Shown: in pieces, positions 18,519-28,604 of the stretch | Layout of the letters: every line of letters starts with the position of its first letter | Position numbering within the stretch: position 1 is the first letter of the stretch | Source: Parvicella tangerina | GTDB lineage: Bacteria > Bacteroidota > Bacteroidia > Flavobacteriales_D > Parvicellaceae | DNA: 64,000 nucleotides | Assembly: GCF_907165195.1 (NCBI RefSeq) | Contig: NZ_OU015584.1 | Coordinates: 3,172,978-3,236,977 of the forward strand | Reading direction: 5' to 3' | The notes under the pieces: model-generated | Seen by the model: only the letters and a program-made list of their open reading frames with translations | What the model was told of the DNA's origin: nothing | The model's database searches: none | Translations under genes and position numbers: made by a program

Positions 18519-20345
18519 TTAATCTTTCTCCTCATATTTGAGTACCTTCAAGTTATCCACAAAGAAACTCCCCTTCGCTCTATTCCAGAAAAAGAACTTA
18601 AAAGCGTCACTTTCATCCCGAATCTCAGGGGTAAGATAATCAAATGAAAAATGAGTTACGGAGTCGTTATGAACTTGTAGCTCGGGGCCTTTATACCCGT
18701 AATCTCCTTCTTTTCTATTCATGGTATAAATAAAGCAAGGAAGCACTTCTTTTGTATAATTATTCCCAATGATATCAAAGGAGATATTAAACCAAACGTG
18801 ATCTTTATCTGAGATCTTTTCGTAAGGGAATGCAAAGGTTAATGCAAATTCTTTCTCTTTAGGTATTAAAGCTCTCCCCTCCTCTATCTTTATATTTTCT
18901 TCAGTGTACGTGCCATCATCAAAATTCTCTACAAAAAACACCTCTTCGTTATAGTTTTCTTTATTGTCAAAGATCATAGCCCCCGTAAAGTCTCTTTTAA
19001 TCGACTTAAGTTCTTCCCATTCTGGATTCATTTCTGTTTGCAAAAAGGTTGCCCAATAGTACGCCTTAGTTGTTCGATACGGATCCAAAATCCCCACTCG
19101 CATCTGCCACCACTGGAACAGGTTTAAAGCTGTACACAAAACAATAAATAAGCCTACGCCAACATTTAACAACAACTTTTTTCGTTCAGTGAGAAATTGA
19201 AAAACATAACCCAACCCAAGAAACAGGATCGGATAAGTTACGATGAGTGGTCTATTTGAGTATGCTGCTCCATACCACCACTCCGTCCAACTCGTAATAA
19301 TGTAAAATGACAAGAAAAAATAGGTAAACCCAGCATAAAACAATCCTCTATTCCTCCTGTACATGAATACTAAACCAATCAGATTGAGCAAAATCACTGG
19401 TGTATAAACAAACCACCCTTTTTTATAACTAAAAAGAGAATCGATAATATGAGGACTAAAGATATCAAGACCGACTCCTGGATTTTTGTAGGTATCATAA
19501 TACACCTGTCCAGTCTTGTATAACCAATAGGACAGCTGAGGTATAAAAAGTAAAAAAGCTAATCCAATAGTCCAGTAGAATTGGACCTTGTACTTTAGAA
19601 TTAACTGCCATTTTTCTTTTAATTTTTGCTTAGAAGTAACACCATATAATAAGGGAATAAAGATCACGAAGACCTCGCTAGGCTTGATCAGACACATCAT
19701 CATGACTCCTGCTCCAATAATCAGCAAGTTCTTCAAGCGATGTGTCTCGTGCCACTTTATGGTATTCCACAAGATGATGCATACCCACATGAAAAGTACA
19801 TTGACGGTTTCTAAGTTTTTAATATTTAGATGCTGAACAACGTTGGTTCCAAATGCGAATATCAACAACAGTAAAGCAACCTGCTTATCCTTAAAAAAGT
19901 GTAAGAGGACCTTTCGGAAATAGATTAATCCTATAGTCGTAAAAACGACCCCTCCAATTACCATCCAAATGATATATGGGTAACTAAAACCGTCCATCGG
20001 AATATCGAACACCCATGCAGACAGATGCCCCATAAAAAAGAAGAGTGAAAACATCATCCCCATTCCAAAGAAGAAAAAGTACATTGGTTCACCTTCGTCA
20101 TTCGAAGATATCTGATATAACGTTCCCGTTAAGTCTTTTTCTTCATTGATCTCCTCTATCCAGGTTCTATCGTCCATTAATGGATCATCATAGATTACTG
20201 TTGCTGGTAAAGGAAGATAGTAACCAAGCACATCCCAGGATAATTCTTTTTCTATGACATGCGTAAAACGATAAGTATACAAGCTGATCAGTATCAGAAG
20301 TAGTGCTGCAAGTGAATATTTAGCTTTTAGTTTCAGCATTCGCAA
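18519..20345 (-). CDS. polytopic membrane protein, paralogue of the protein at 5125
   Basis: A 608-residue protein with about ten membrane segments up to residue 430 and a soluble C-terminal domain of about 170 residues. The first loop reads WDVLGYYLPLPAT, where the Asp could be the GT-C catalytic base, and TSWTEWWYGAAYSNRP marks a late loop. Both correspond to segments in the 588-residue protein at 5125-6891. It is the last gene of a minus-strand operon after a GT2 and a GT-C protein, so a role in lipid-linked sugar transfer to the envelope is plausible but unproven. Confidence 0.7.
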   Translation of the reverse strand: MRMLKLKAKYSLAALLLILISLYTYRFTHVIEKELSWDVLGYYLPLPATVIYDDPLMDDRTWIEEINEEKDLTGTLYQISSNDEGEPMYFFFFGMGMMFSLFFFMGHLSAWVFDIPMDGFSYPYIIWMVIGGVVFTTIGLIYFRKVLLHFFKDKQVALLLLIFAFGTNVVQHLNIKNLETVNVLFMWVCIILWNTIKWHETHRLKNLLIIGAGVMMMCLIKPSEVFVIFIPLLYGVTSKQKLKEKWQLILKYKVQFYWTIGLAFLLFIPQLSYWLYKTGQVYYDTYKNPGVGLDIFSPHIIDSLFSYKKGWFVYTPVILLNLIGLVFMYRRNRGLFYAGFTYFFLSFYIITSWTEWWYGAAYSNRPLIVTYPILFLGLGYVFQFLTERKKLLLNVGVGLFIVLCTALNLFQWWQMRVGILDPYRTTKAYYWATFLQTEMNPEWEELKSIKRDFTGAMIFDNKENYNEEVFFVENFDDGTYTEENIKIEEGRALIPKEKEFALTFAFPYEKISDKDHVWFNISFDIIGNNYTKEVLPCFIYTMNRKEGDYGYKGPELQVHNDSVTHFSFDYLTPEIRDESDAFKFFFWNRAKGSFFVDNLKVLKYEEKD

Positions 20346-20356
20346 CGAAGATAAGT

Positions 20357-22141
20357 CTATAATTCTATTTCTCCTTTTTTATACTTTTCAGCTAGTTCCT
20401 CTGCCAGTTTATGAATACCTGCTTCCAATGATATACTCTCTTTCCTTGCCAAACGTTTTGCACTCTCCTTCAATTGCACATTAAAGTATGCTTTTGACTC
20501 AAAATAAGCTACCGAGCCCGAAGAAAAACAAACTTCATCAGCGATATCATCTACGAACTCCTGATCTTGAGCAAGTTGGTATTCATAAACCTGAAAACCC
20601 TTCTCGTTGTACAACGACTCTATCCGCAAGCTTACTTCAGAATGACCGTTCAACGTGAAACGACAAGAAGTAATGGTAACAAATTCCTGATGATTAGATG
20701 CGCAATGCATTACAAGTTTTCCTTTGGGGTGAGTTAACACATAATTGAGATATTTTTCTGTTGGAAAGACATCATTTTTTGCACCTGGAAAAATAAATGG
20801 ATCAGCCTTGGGATACTGCAACGCAAAATAATACGTCTCTGTCCATCCGAAAAAGTCAAGTATTAAGCCGTCCTCTTTATTCCAGTTATTTTTAACTGCT
20901 TCCAAACCACCAGTTAGCAGTGGGTTATCAATCTGAGGAAGCGGCAAGGTCTCTGGCCCAGTGGACAACTGAATATCCTTAATAACAGACTTAATTTGCC
21001 TACTCATTGGTGGCCACTCGTCCAAATTTACCCGGTACCAAAAATAAGACTGAGGTAGGATTAACAAAACGGCCAAAAACATTAAAGGTTTTGAAAATCT
21101 TTTTGACTTCACATCAAGTACAGTAGCCAACAGTGGCGCACTTAAAAGCACTAAACTACCCGTGAACCTGTGCTGCAACAATAATGTTCCGTCTTGTGCT
21201 TTTACTAAGAAAGCCAACCCTATTACAGCAAGAGGAAGTAACCATAAAAACTGCTGAAGGGAGTATGCCTTCTTTATCGTCTTTCTTATAAATGAAACAA
21301 TAATTACCCATGCGAGAATAGGCGAAACTGCCAAAAACCAAGACATTGGAAAGAAGAACAGTCTTTTCAATCGCTCCGTATCATTTACATTGGCATTCAC
21401 GTCCATTTGCTCAATATTCCAACCATAAGCACCGTTAACACCATATAAGAAGTCGCCATGGTAGACTTGACCGATTAGCATCCAACCTGCTGGAACAATC
21501 ATTGCAACTCCCCAAAAAACAGCCGTTCCCTTCCATTGTTTTCTGATAATTCCAATCAATGTGAAGACCGCTATTATAATCCAAGCCTCGTAACGAAAGC
21601 CTGCGGCCAATGTGATACTCAACCCAGCTATAACGTAGAATTTAAAAGAGGATGATCGCAATGCTCTTGAAAAGAAAAATAAGCCCATTGCCAGAAAGAA
21701 TAAATAAGGTGTTCCTGACAAGGCTTGAAAGCTATTTCTGAAGATAACCGGACTAAGCGCAACCAATGCAGCACTATACACTGCACCTTGTTCATTGAAC
21801 TCGCGCTTCACAAAAAAATAGAACGGAATGATCATCAAACCAGACAAGAAGATGTTCAGTATTCTTGGTCCATCTTCAATTGATCCCGTAATCCACATCA
21901 CTGCTCCGTTCAAATAAAAGTGTAAAGGCGCCCACACACTGTCTGTAATGAAGTGTGGATTCTTGAGCCAGTTATAAGAAATCAATGTTCTACTGACCGC
22001 ATCTGCATCAACAGTTTGCGTGAACGGAAACAAGATTAGTTTTACAAGAATCAGCAACAGCGTGCCGTAAATGACTAAAGAATCAGATCTGTTTCCTCTG
22101 AAAAATAGCGACTGCTTAATCTTATTTCCTACTGAAGACAT
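20357..22141 (-). CDS. GT-C / ArnT-like membrane glycosyltransferase
   Basis: About 594 residues with many membrane segments. The early loop contains [10 protein letters not shown], matching the Asp-bearing loop of GT39/ArnT-like enzymes that use polyprenyl-phosphate sugars. A long Lys/Glu-rich tail ends the protein. The start is placed at ATG 22141 ([10 protein letters not shown]), which overlaps the upstream GT2 gene by 20 bases; an ATG at 22219 in frame would overlap it by 98 bases. It sits directly after a dolichyl-phosphate-mannose-synthase-like GT2, a typical donor-synthase/transferase pair. The acceptor is unknown. Confidence 0.75.
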   Translation of the reverse strand: MSSVGNKIKQSLFFRGNRSDSLVIYGTLLLILVKLILFPFTQTVDADAVSRTLISYNWLKNPHFITDSVWAPLHFYLNGAVMWITGSIEDGPRILNIFLSGLMIIPFYFFVKREFNEQGAVYSAALVALSPVIFRNSFQALSGTPYLFFLAMGLFFFSRALRSSSFKFYVIAGLSITLAAGFRYEAWIIIAVFTLIGIIRKQWKGTAVFWGVAMIVPAGWMLIGQVYHGDFLYGVNGAYGWNIEQMDVNANVNDTERLKRLFFFPMSWFLAVSPILAWVIIVSFIRKTIKKAYSLQQFLWLLPLAVIGLAFLVKAQDGTLLLQHRFTGSLVLLSAPLLATVLDVKSKRFSKPLMFLAVLLILPQSYFWYRVNLDEWPPMSRQIKSVIKDIQLSTGPETLPLPQIDNPLLTGGLEAVKNNWNKEDGLILDFFGWTETYYFALQYPKADPFIFPGAKNDVFPTEKYLNYVLTHPKGKLVMHCASNHQEFVTITSCRFTLNGHSEVSLRIESLYNEKGFQVYEYQLAQDQEFVDDIADEVCFSSGSVAYFESKAYFNVQLKESAKRLARKESISLEAGIHKLAEELAEKYKKGEIEL

Positions 22142-22847
22142 TGTATTTGATAATACAATAAATTGCTCGAAAACCATCTTTCCAGCCGATCTTTTTTCCT
22201 TCTTCATAAGTTCTTCCATAGTATGAAATTCCTACTTCATAGATACGAACTTTCGGTACTCTAGACAATTTAGCGGTTAACTCGGGCTCAAATCCAAAAC
22301 GGTTTTCTTTGAGGTTTAACCCTTGAGCAATATCTGTTCTTATTAATTTGTAACAAGTTTCCATATCTGTCAAGTTCAGGTTAGTAAACATGTTTGACAA
22401 AAAGGTTAGAAACTTGTTTCCCAGAGAATGCCAGAAGAACAAAATACGATGTGGATTACCGCCCATAAACCTGGAGCCATAAACGACATCTGCGACTCCT
22501 TCTACAACTGGCTTCAACAAGTGATTATATTCTCTGGGATCATACTCCAGGTCAGCGTCCTGAATGATCAAATATTCACCAGAAGCTAGCTCCATCGCTT
22601 TATGAATAGCTGCCCCCTTCCCCATATTGACAGGTTGAGAAAATAATTGAATATTCAGTGATGGGTTATTGCTTTGATACTTCTCAATAGCAGCGACTGT
22701 GTTATCTCTAGAGCAATCATTCACAATGATGATCTCCTTTTCAATTTCATTGATCAACTCCACATCTCTCACCTTGTCCAAAATCAGGTGGATCGTTCTT
22801 TCTTCATTGTAAGCTGGGATAAGTATGGATAACTTTGATACTGTCAT
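22122..22847 (-). CDS. family 2 glycosyltransferase, polyprenyl-phosphate sugar synthase-like
   Basis: A 241-residue GT-A enzyme: [18 protein letters not shown] at the N-terminus, [22 protein letters not shown] with the metal-binding DAD motif, and the acceptor-site region [11 protein letters not shown]. This matches DPM1-like synthases that load a sugar onto polyprenyl phosphate. There are no C-terminal membrane helices. It is first in the operon with the two polytopic proteins and likely supplies their donor. Confidence 0.88.
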   Translation of the reverse strand: MTVSKLSILIPAYNEERTIHLILDKVRDVELINEIEKEIIIVNDCSRDNTVAAIEKYQSNNPSLNIQLFSQPVNMGKGAAIHKAMELASGEYLIIQDADLEYDPREYNHLLKPVVEGVADVVYGSRFMGGNPHRILFFWHSLGNKFLTFLSNMFTNLNLTDMETCYKLIRTDIAQGLNLKENRFGFEPELTAKLSRVPKVRIYEVGISYYGRTYEEGKKIGWKDGFRAIYCIIKYNVFSRK

Positions 22848-22863
22848 TAATTCAATAAAGCCA

Positions 22864-22871
22864 CAAATATA
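22864..22871 (-). promoter_or_regulatory. putative promoter of the glycosyltransferase operon
   Basis: Reads TATATTTG on the minus strand, a full -7 match, 17 bases upstream of the GT2 start. Confidence 0.55.
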
Positions 22872-22886
22872 GCTTATTCGAATTTA

Positions 22887-23918
22887 TCACTCAGGAAAAG
22901 AAAACGAATATAATATCGCTTCCAATTCACGGATATACGGCATCTTTTTGAAATGAGGGGCAAAGACGTATCCTTCAAGGCAAACCACTCGATTATTTTT
23001 GTGATCATAAATGGTCAATGACAAGAAAGGACCTCCCATAATTGCTTTGTGCATTTTCCAAACTCCTCTGGTTTCAATAATATAGTAACCGTTAGCATTA
23101 GTCTCTGAACTCTCCAAACCATATTGACGCTCGGTGACCATATAGCTTCCCTCAATCATTCCAGGCACATATTTCTTGGTCATTGAATCTCGCTTAGCAA
23201 GAATTTTCTCTGTGGTAAAAGCCAAAGAATCTGTGTACGGGTAGGTGTAAGTCAAAATTCCCAACTGAATCTCATGATCTTTTCCATCTACATTCTTTTC
23301 TCTTTGCTGCTTTAACCAAATCAAGTCATTATAGTTTGAAACTAAAGTAAACGAATTCGGAACATCCATATTAACATTCATCGTCAGTTCTAACTCTTCA
23401 TTAATACTGGCATCTACGTTAGCAGCAATTTCAGCTTTGATTTTATTTTGGTAATGATCTTGAAAATACTCGAACAGCTTATCCCCATGCGCTTTCATCA
23501 ACTCTGTTGCACTCTGTACATCGGGTGCTTTGAGTTTGTACACCAACTGTCCTTTTGACCATACATTGGCTTGTGGTTTACCAAAAAATGCCTCAGCACC
23601 CTCTGAAAGTCCGCCAATTTCAATAATCAACACTGAGTGATGATTCATCATATTTCCAGAAAACCCCTTGTTTGTCACCTTCTTGATGGTCATTAACGGC
23701 TCTGGTTGGGGCAATGAAGTCACCTCCTTACCAAATCGCTCATTGATCTCCAACATCAAAGGAGAAGTCCAATAGGCTTTTTCAACCACTACAACCAATT
23801 CTCCTATCTCTCCTGTAGAAGCAGGCAAAGAGTCAACTGGATCGTAGGGCTCATTTTCGCAGCTGCAAAATAATATCGTTACCGTTAAGAAAGCAATTAA
23901 TACTCTCAGCATATTCAT
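22887..23918 (-). CDS. DUF4837-like lipoprotein
   Basis: A 343-residue lipoprotein (TILFCSCENEP, lipidated Cys near residue 20). The mature start STGEIGELVVVVEKAYW and the repeated two-lobed layout resemble DUF4837, a family restricted to Bacteroidota with no known activity. The assignment is from recalled family pattern and is moderate. The gene begins immediately after the stop of the coiled-coil gene at 23919, so the two are coupled and may act together in the envelope. Confidence 0.68.
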   Translation of the reverse strand: MNMLRVLIAFLTVTILFCSCENEPYDPVDSLPASTGEIGELVVVVEKAYWTSPLMLEINERFGKEVTSLPQPEPLMTIKKVTNKGFSGNMMNHHSVLIIEIGGLSEGAEAFFGKPQANVWSKGQLVYKLKAPDVQSATELMKAHGDKLFEYFQDHYQNKIKAEIAANVDASINEELELTMNVNMDVPNSFTLVSNYNDLIWLKQQREKNVDGKDHEIQLGILTYTYPYTDSLAFTTEKILAKRDSMTKKYVPGMIEGSYMVTERQYGLESSETNANGYYIIETRGVWKMHKAIMGGPFLSLTIYDHKNNRVVCLEGYVFAPHFKKMPYIRELEAILYSFSFPE

Positions 23919-24929
23919 TTATTTAAGTGCAAAGGAAGTTTTTCCTATTTGATGTCCCTCACAGTAGATCTCCACGCTGTAAGTTCCTTCCATAGCTTCC
24001 TCTTCTAGTTCATAATAAATACAGACATCTGTATTTTGATTTTGATAATTTATTTGTCTCGCAATACATGCCGTCCCTTCTTTTCCTCCCATGTTAAAGT
24101 AGACGGGATTAACACCAGCCAGTTCTTTAGCATCTGGCGTGACAATCCGCATGTAAAGTGTTTTGGTACCGGATTTGGCAATCTTGTTCTCCATGACTGT
24201 AAAGCACGCCTTGAACTGATCTGCCTTGTTTGCTCGAGAGGTCTCTTTTTGTGCTCCACTATTTTTCACCTTGATCGCCAATGCGGATATATTTACAGTT
24301 TGTAAGATACTTCCTGCAGCAACTGTCTGCTCCAGCTGATCATTCTGACCCTTTACATTTGTCAAATCCTTATTGATCTTCTCAATATGTTGATCTTTTT
24401 CTACAATTGTATTCTGTAGGTTAATGTTCAAGGTGTTCAATGAATCGATGGTGTGGATATATCCTTTCATGATCTCACGCAATGTTTCTGTTTCCTTCTT
24501 CAATTTGTAGATCTTGCCCCAATCCTTTTTCTTTTGGTTTTGTAGATCTTCAACCTCCGTCAAGAGTTGCTGAATCTTCGCTTTTTGAGCTGCAATAGAA
24601 TCATTCATTTCTACGTTTGATGACTCGAGGTTGTCATACTCTTGCAGCATGGACATCAAATTTTGCTTCAGCTCTTGATTGTCAGCCTCTGCTATAATTC
24701 CAGTATTCTTTAAAATTTCATTTAACTCATCTTTATCACTCTGCAATTGATCCGTTACGTTACCACAATCTTCCAGTTGCTTTTTCACTTGCCCCATCTC
24801 ATAACCCAGATATCCGCATGCTCCTAAAGCAAGTAAGATGACAATGATATAGATCGCATCTTTTGTGGAAGACTTCTTCTTACCCGAAGATCCGTTATTC
24901 TGTGGAGTTTGTGCTGGTTTATTTTCCAT
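23919..24929 (-). CDS. membrane-anchored coiled-coil protein
   Basis: A 336-residue protein. A Pro/Asn/Ser/Lys-rich N-terminus (1-23) precedes one TM helix (AIYIIVILLALGACGYLGYE, about 25-44), a long coiled coil (about 48-205, with heptad Leu/Ile and many Glu/Lys/Gln), and a C-terminal beta-rich domain of about 115 residues (ISALAIKVKNSG to GKTSFALK). The likely topology is cytoplasmic N-terminus with the rest periplasmic. No function is recognised; similar proteins occur widely in Bacteroidota. Confidence 0.72.
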   Translation of the reverse strand: MENKPAQTPQNNGSSGKKKSSTKDAIYIIVILLALGACGYLGYEMGQVKKQLEDCGNVTDQLQSDKDELNEILKNTGIIAEADNQELKQNLMSMLQEYDNLESSNVEMNDSIAAQKAKIQQLLTEVEDLQNQKKKDWGKIYKLKKETETLREIMKGYIHTIDSLNTLNINLQNTIVEKDQHIEKINKDLTNVKGQNDQLEQTVAAGSILQTVNISALAIKVKNSGAQKETSRANKADQFKACFTVMENKIAKSGTKTLYMRIVTPDAKELAGVNPVYFNMGGKEGTACIARQINYQNQNTDVCIYYELEEEAMEGTYSVEIYCEGHQIGKTSFALK

Positions 24930-24966
24930 TTAGCTAAATCTTTACTACATTTATTCGTGTTACAAT

Positions 24967-24974
24967 CAAAGGTA
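24967..24974 (-). promoter_or_regulatory. putative promoter of the coiled-coil/lipoprotein pair
   Basis: TACCTTTG on the minus strand, a full -7 match, about 38 bases upstream of the start. Confidence 0.5.
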
Positions 24975-25026
24975 ATTATATACCTGTAACGTTGATAGAT
25001 GCAATAAGTTTCTTTTAACCACCGCT

Positions 25027-25707
25027 ATGTTAAACGATCTCGTCTCCCTCTTTTACCCTCGAAATTGCGTTTGCTGTCACCAAACACTTAACAAAGGCGA
25101 ACAGGATTGCTGCGTGATGTGTTTAACAGAGTTGCCAAGAACTAATTTCAGCAATTTTGACGACAATCCAGTTGCCAAGTTATTTTGGGGTAGAATTGAG
25201 TTAACCTTCGGTTTCTCGGTGTATCATTTTGAAAAGGGAGGCAAACTACAATCCCTGATGCACTCACTGAAGTACAAGGGAAAAACTCAAATTGGGGAAT
25301 TCCTAGGAAGAGCCATCGGTAACGAACTCAACAATTCTGGAAAAGCTTCAAAAATTGACCTTATTCTGCCCATCCCATTGCACCCTAAGAAAGAAAGGCT
25401 CAGAGGATATAATCAGTCTGATTACCTCGCAAAAGGTATCCATGAGGTTACAGCCATCCCTTATGCCAGTAACGTTGTCAGAAGAACCATGCATACAACT
25501 TCGCAAACGCGAAAGGCAAAGTTTGATCGCTGGAAAAATGTCTCTTCAATTTTTGAAATCCATAAGCCTGAACAAGTAAATGGTAAACGTATCCTGGTTG
25601 TGGATGATGTAACCACTACGGGTTCTACACTAGAGAGCTGTGCCAGAGAGCTATTGAATCATCAGGCAGCAGCTGTTGCCGTGACGGTCGTGGCTAGTAG
25701 CGTTTAG
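25027..25707 (+). CDS. ComF family protein (phosphoribosyltransferase fold)
   Basis: A 226-residue protein. The N-terminal zinc-ribbon-like CVCCHQTLNKGEQDCCVMC (about 12-30) is followed by LPIPLHPKKERLRGYNQ and the PRPP-binding motif RILVVDDVTTTGSTLE (about 190-205). This is the ComF/GntX layout. In naturally competent bacteria ComF helps process incoming single-stranded DNA (family knowledge), but no other competence gene is in this window. It stands alone between divergent and codirectional genes. Confidence 0.88.
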   Translation: MLNDLVSLFYPRNCVCCHQTLNKGEQDCCVMCLTELPRTNFSNFDDNPVAKLFWGRIELTFGFSVYHFEKGGKLQSLMHSLKYKGKTQIGEFLGRAIGNELNNSGKASKIDLILPIPLHPKKERLRGYNQSDYLAKGIHEVTAIPYASNVVRRTMHTTSQTRKAKFDRWKNVSSIFEIHKPEQVNGKRILVVDDVTTTGSTLESCARELLNHQAAAVAVTVVASSV

Positions 25708-25795
25708 TGCTGACAAAGATTAGCTACGAATATGAGAAAGGTCATTAATTAACCGTCTTGTAGTTCGTTCATTTGTTTCAATAAAAAAAGGACAA

Positions 25796-26998
25796 ATGAA
25801 AACGACACTTGTTATCGGTGGAAATTTTGCAGGAATGACCGCAGCAATGGAGATTAAACGCAAAGCAAAAGATCAACAGCGCGTGATCTTGTTAGATCGC
25901 TCTCAAAACTTTTTATTCATTCCATCACTCATTTGGATTCCTTTTGGACGTAGAGAGATCAGGGATATATCATTTAAGAAGAAGGAAATTTTGGAAAAAA
26001 GAAGTGTTGAATTTGTTCACACTGAAGCAATCAATGTAGATCCTGACATCAATACCGTATATACTAAAGATGGAGAATTTCAATATGACGATTTAGTGGT
26101 GTGCACGGGACCAAAAGTAGATTACGATTGTGTTCCAGGTCTCAGAGAAAACTGTTGTTACATCGGGCATCCCGATGGAGCGATGCACACTAGAGCTACC
26201 CTGGAAGAGTTCAAGAAAAACCCTGGACCAATAGTTATTGGCTCCACACAAAATGCAGGTTGCATGGGAGCTGCTTACGAATTCTTATTTAACCTAGAAA
26301 AGTGGTTACGTGAACAAAAAATCCGTAAAAAAGTCGACCTCTACTGGGTTACACCAGAAGACTATCTGGGTCATTTTGGAATTGACGGTATGCCGCTTGG
26401 TGAAAGTATGCTCAAAGCATTCATGAAAATGTTCAACATCCACTACAGAACAGAAGTAGGAATTCAAGAAGTACAAAAAGACAAAGTTATCTTAAGTACT
26501 GGCGAGGAGATTGAAAGTAAATTCACCATGCTGATGCCTCAGTTTGTGGGAGTAGATTTTGTAACGAACTCTCCTAAACTGGACGCTACTGAAAACGGGT
26601 ATATGATTGTGGGAGATGACTATCGCTCTACGAAGTATCCAAACGTTTGGGCAGCGGGCACTGCGGTTGAAGTGGCACTTCCGTTTACGCCAGGCAAGGT
26701 TCCTTTCTCCATTCCCAAAACTGGCTATCCAGCTGATGTTACGGGAAAAGTTGTTGCCAATAATATTTTGAAAGTGATGAAAGGTGATACTAACCTCAAG
26801 AAGAAACCATGGGGTAAAATTGCCGGAATTTGTATTATGGACGCTGGTAAGAAAGAGGTGATCATTCTATCGAATAACCTTTTCAGACCACGAGTTATTG
26901 CGCTCATGATCCCTAATGTCATCTATGATTTCGGAAAGGTTCTTTTTGAGAAGTACTTTCTTTGGAAAACCAAAAGAGGTTATTCCTGGCTTCCATAA
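25796..26998 (+). CDS. sulfide:quinone oxidoreductase-like flavoprotein
   Basis: A 400-residue FAD enzyme. The N-terminal Rossmann motif is VIGGNFAGMTAAMEI, the second dinucleotide-type segment ends VVCTGPKV, and a C-terminal WAAGTAVEV contacts FAD. Cysteines at about 120-121, 156 (NAGCMGAAYE) and 346 (GICIMDAG) match the spacing of the three redox cysteines of sulfide:quinone oxidoreductases, and the last 40 residues are amphipathic and hydrophobic as in membrane-bound SQR. It may oxidise sulfide to polysulfide and pass electrons to quinone. An NADH-dependent role is less likely. It is a single-gene unit. Confidence 0.72.
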   Translation: MKTTLVIGGNFAGMTAAMEIKRKAKDQQRVILLDRSQNFLFIPSLIWIPFGRREIRDISFKKKEILEKRSVEFVHTEAINVDPDINTVYTKDGEFQYDDLVVCTGPKVDYDCVPGLRENCCYIGHPDGAMHTRATLEEFKKNPGPIVIGSTQNAGCMGAAYEFLFNLEKWLREQKIRKKVDLYWVTPEDYLGHFGIDGMPLGESMLKAFMKMFNIHYRTEVGIQEVQKDKVILSTGEEIESKFTMLMPQFVGVDFVTNSPKLDATENGYMIVGDDYRSTKYPNVWAAGTAVEVALPFTPGKVPFSIPKTGYPADVTGKVVANNILKVMKGDTNLKKKPWGKIAGICIMDAGKKEVIILSNNLFRPRVIALMIPNVIYDFGKVLFEKYFLWKTKRGYSWLP

Positions 26999-27009
26999 AA
27001 GCAGACCAA

Positions 27010-27501
27010 TCACTCAAAAAATGGCTTCACAGCATCCTTGAAGGTTGTTTCATTCACTTCGGCTCCAGGGATATGTTTTAACGATCCTTTTTTAAGCAGC
27101 ACAAAGCCCTCATCGTTATTCCAAAGGTATTCCGTAAGGTTGAAGAAGACATTATCATCTACCTGAACCATCCCCATGTTCTCATCGGTATAATACTCGT
27201 GAAATTCATAACCTAAGGACTCTTCATTGTTTAGGACCTCCTCCTTTACCTGATGAATTTTATCTCCAGAGCTTTCTTTTTTGTTGTAATAGAAGATCAT
27301 GACCACATCCGTGTCGTAGCTATCCCAAAATTCAGGGGTCACTACGTTCGTTTGCTTAAAATCAGCAGGTGTTTCCTCTGAATTCTGCGCTACCTCATTT
27401 TGAGGGATCTCTTTTTGAGTTTTTTCTTCACTGGTAGTTGCTTCCTCTTGACAACTCACTAAAAATAGTAGAAATAGTGAAAATATAAATACGTTCTTCA
27501 T
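27010..27501 (-). CDS. hypothetical lipoprotein
   Basis: A 163-residue predicted lipoprotein (LFLLFLVSCQEEATT, lipidated Cys near residue 17), with a Glu/Thr/Gln-rich linker and a compact C-terminal domain of about 110 residues. The start is set at ATG 27501 because the signal peptide begins there and a good promoter box (27522-27529) lies inside the longer frame that would start at 27537. No family recognised. It ends 12 bases from the convergent SQR-like gene. Confidence 0.7.
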   Translation of the reverse strand: MKNVFIFSLFLLFLVSCQEEATTSEEKTQKEIPQNEVAQNSEETPADFKQTNVVTPEFWDSYDTDVVMIFYYNKKESSGDKIHQVKEEVLNNEESLGYEFHEYYTDENMGMVQVDDNVFFNLTEYLWNNDEGFVLLKKGSLKHIPGAEVNETTFKDAVKPFFE

Positions 27502-27521
27502 ACCGCTGTAGTTAGTTATTT

Positions 27522-27529
27522 CAAAATTA
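27522..27529 (-). promoter_or_regulatory. putative promoter of the lipoprotein gene
   Basis: TAATTTTG on the minus strand, a full -7 match, 21 bases upstream of the ATG at 27501. Confidence 0.5.
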
Positions 27530-27645
27530 CAAAACAATTTGGCTTTTTTGACTGTTCAGCTAGTTAAATTATGGTCTCGATTAGGGCAAAGAAATCTTTA
27601 CTTGAGTCGAATGACCAAACGCTTTTTTTAGTTACTTCGCACACC

Positions 27646-28560
27646 ATGTTGACCCAGCATAAAAACCTGTTTCTCTTGCACCTCACCGTTCTAATCTTTG
27701 GGGTTACGGGAATATTGGGAAAACTGATGGATGCGGACGAGATCATCATTGTCTTTTATCGGTTGATCATTGCTGTAATTGGAATTTTCGCTTACTTCAA
27801 GATTTCAGGGTATCGAATCAACTTAAGCAAACAAGCGCTCAAAGAAACTTGGTATGTGGGTGTGATTGTAGGCCTTCATTGGATTACTTTTTTTGGAGCC
27901 ATCAAGTTAAGTAATGTGAGTGTCGCACTCATTTGTTTCTCAAGTGGTGCCTTCTTCACTTCATTGTTAGAACCTCTCTACTTTAAAAGAAGGTTAGATT
28001 ATCGAGAGGTGCTACTGGGGCTCATCACAGTTGTGGGAATCTTTTATGTGTGCAGAGAACCGGGCAAGCCATTTTTTGAAAGCAAATATCTTCCAGGAAT
28101 GTTAATGGCCTTATTTTCCGCTTCGCTTTCATCGTGGTTTACGGTTATTAACGGTGTACTTATTAAAAAAGGGAGACGAGCTAAGAACATTTCCTTTCTC
28201 GAGCTAAGTTTTGCTTTTGTCTTTTTAGCTGCAGTAGTGTTGTTTCAGTATCACGATCAACTTGATGTGCTAGCGATGAAACCGATCGACTTCTTGTATG
28301 TGAGTATTTTGGGAATTCTATGTACTTCCTTCGCCTATATTGTAAGTGTAGATGTTATGAAAGAGCTGTCTCCTTATACCGTTGTTATGGCCGTAAATCT
28401 TGAGCCTATCTATTCTATCGTGTTGGCTGTGCTCATCTGGCCAGCATCTGAGAAAATGTCCCCCACCTTTTATGTGGGCGCATTGATTATCATTGGGATC
28501 ATCTTCTTAAATGGCTATTTTAAAATGAAGGATCGAAAAAAGATAGCTCCAGAAAATTAA
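27646..28560 (+). CDS. EamA family (DMT) transporter
   Basis: About 304 residues and ten hydrophobic helices in two EamA halves, with the family pattern IIVFYRLIIAVIGIF near the start of the first half and SPYTVVMAVNLEPIYSIVLA in the second. The drug/metabolite transporter superfamily exports small metabolites or imports nucleotide-sugar-like compounds; the substrate cannot be inferred. The start is placed at ATG 27646, just before the first helix; an ATG at 27571 would add 25 polar residues that do not look like a signal. Confidence 0.88.
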   Translation: MLTQHKNLFLLHLTVLIFGVTGILGKLMDADEIIIVFYRLIIAVIGIFAYFKISGYRINLSKQALKETWYVGVIVGLHWITFFGAIKLSNVSVALICFSSGAFFTSLLEPLYFKRRLDYREVLLGLITVVGIFYVCREPGKPFFESKYLPGMLMALFSASLSSWFTVINGVLIKKGRRAKNISFLELSFAFVFLAAVVLFQYHDQLDVLAMKPIDFLYVSILGILCTSFAYIVSVDVMKELSPYTVVMAVNLEPIYSIVLAVLIWPASEKMSPTFYVGALIIIGIIFLNGYFKMKDRKKIAPEN

Positions 28561-28604
28561 GCATTCCGCAGACGCAAAAGGCCTCCTACTGAAACATGTA
28601 ACAT

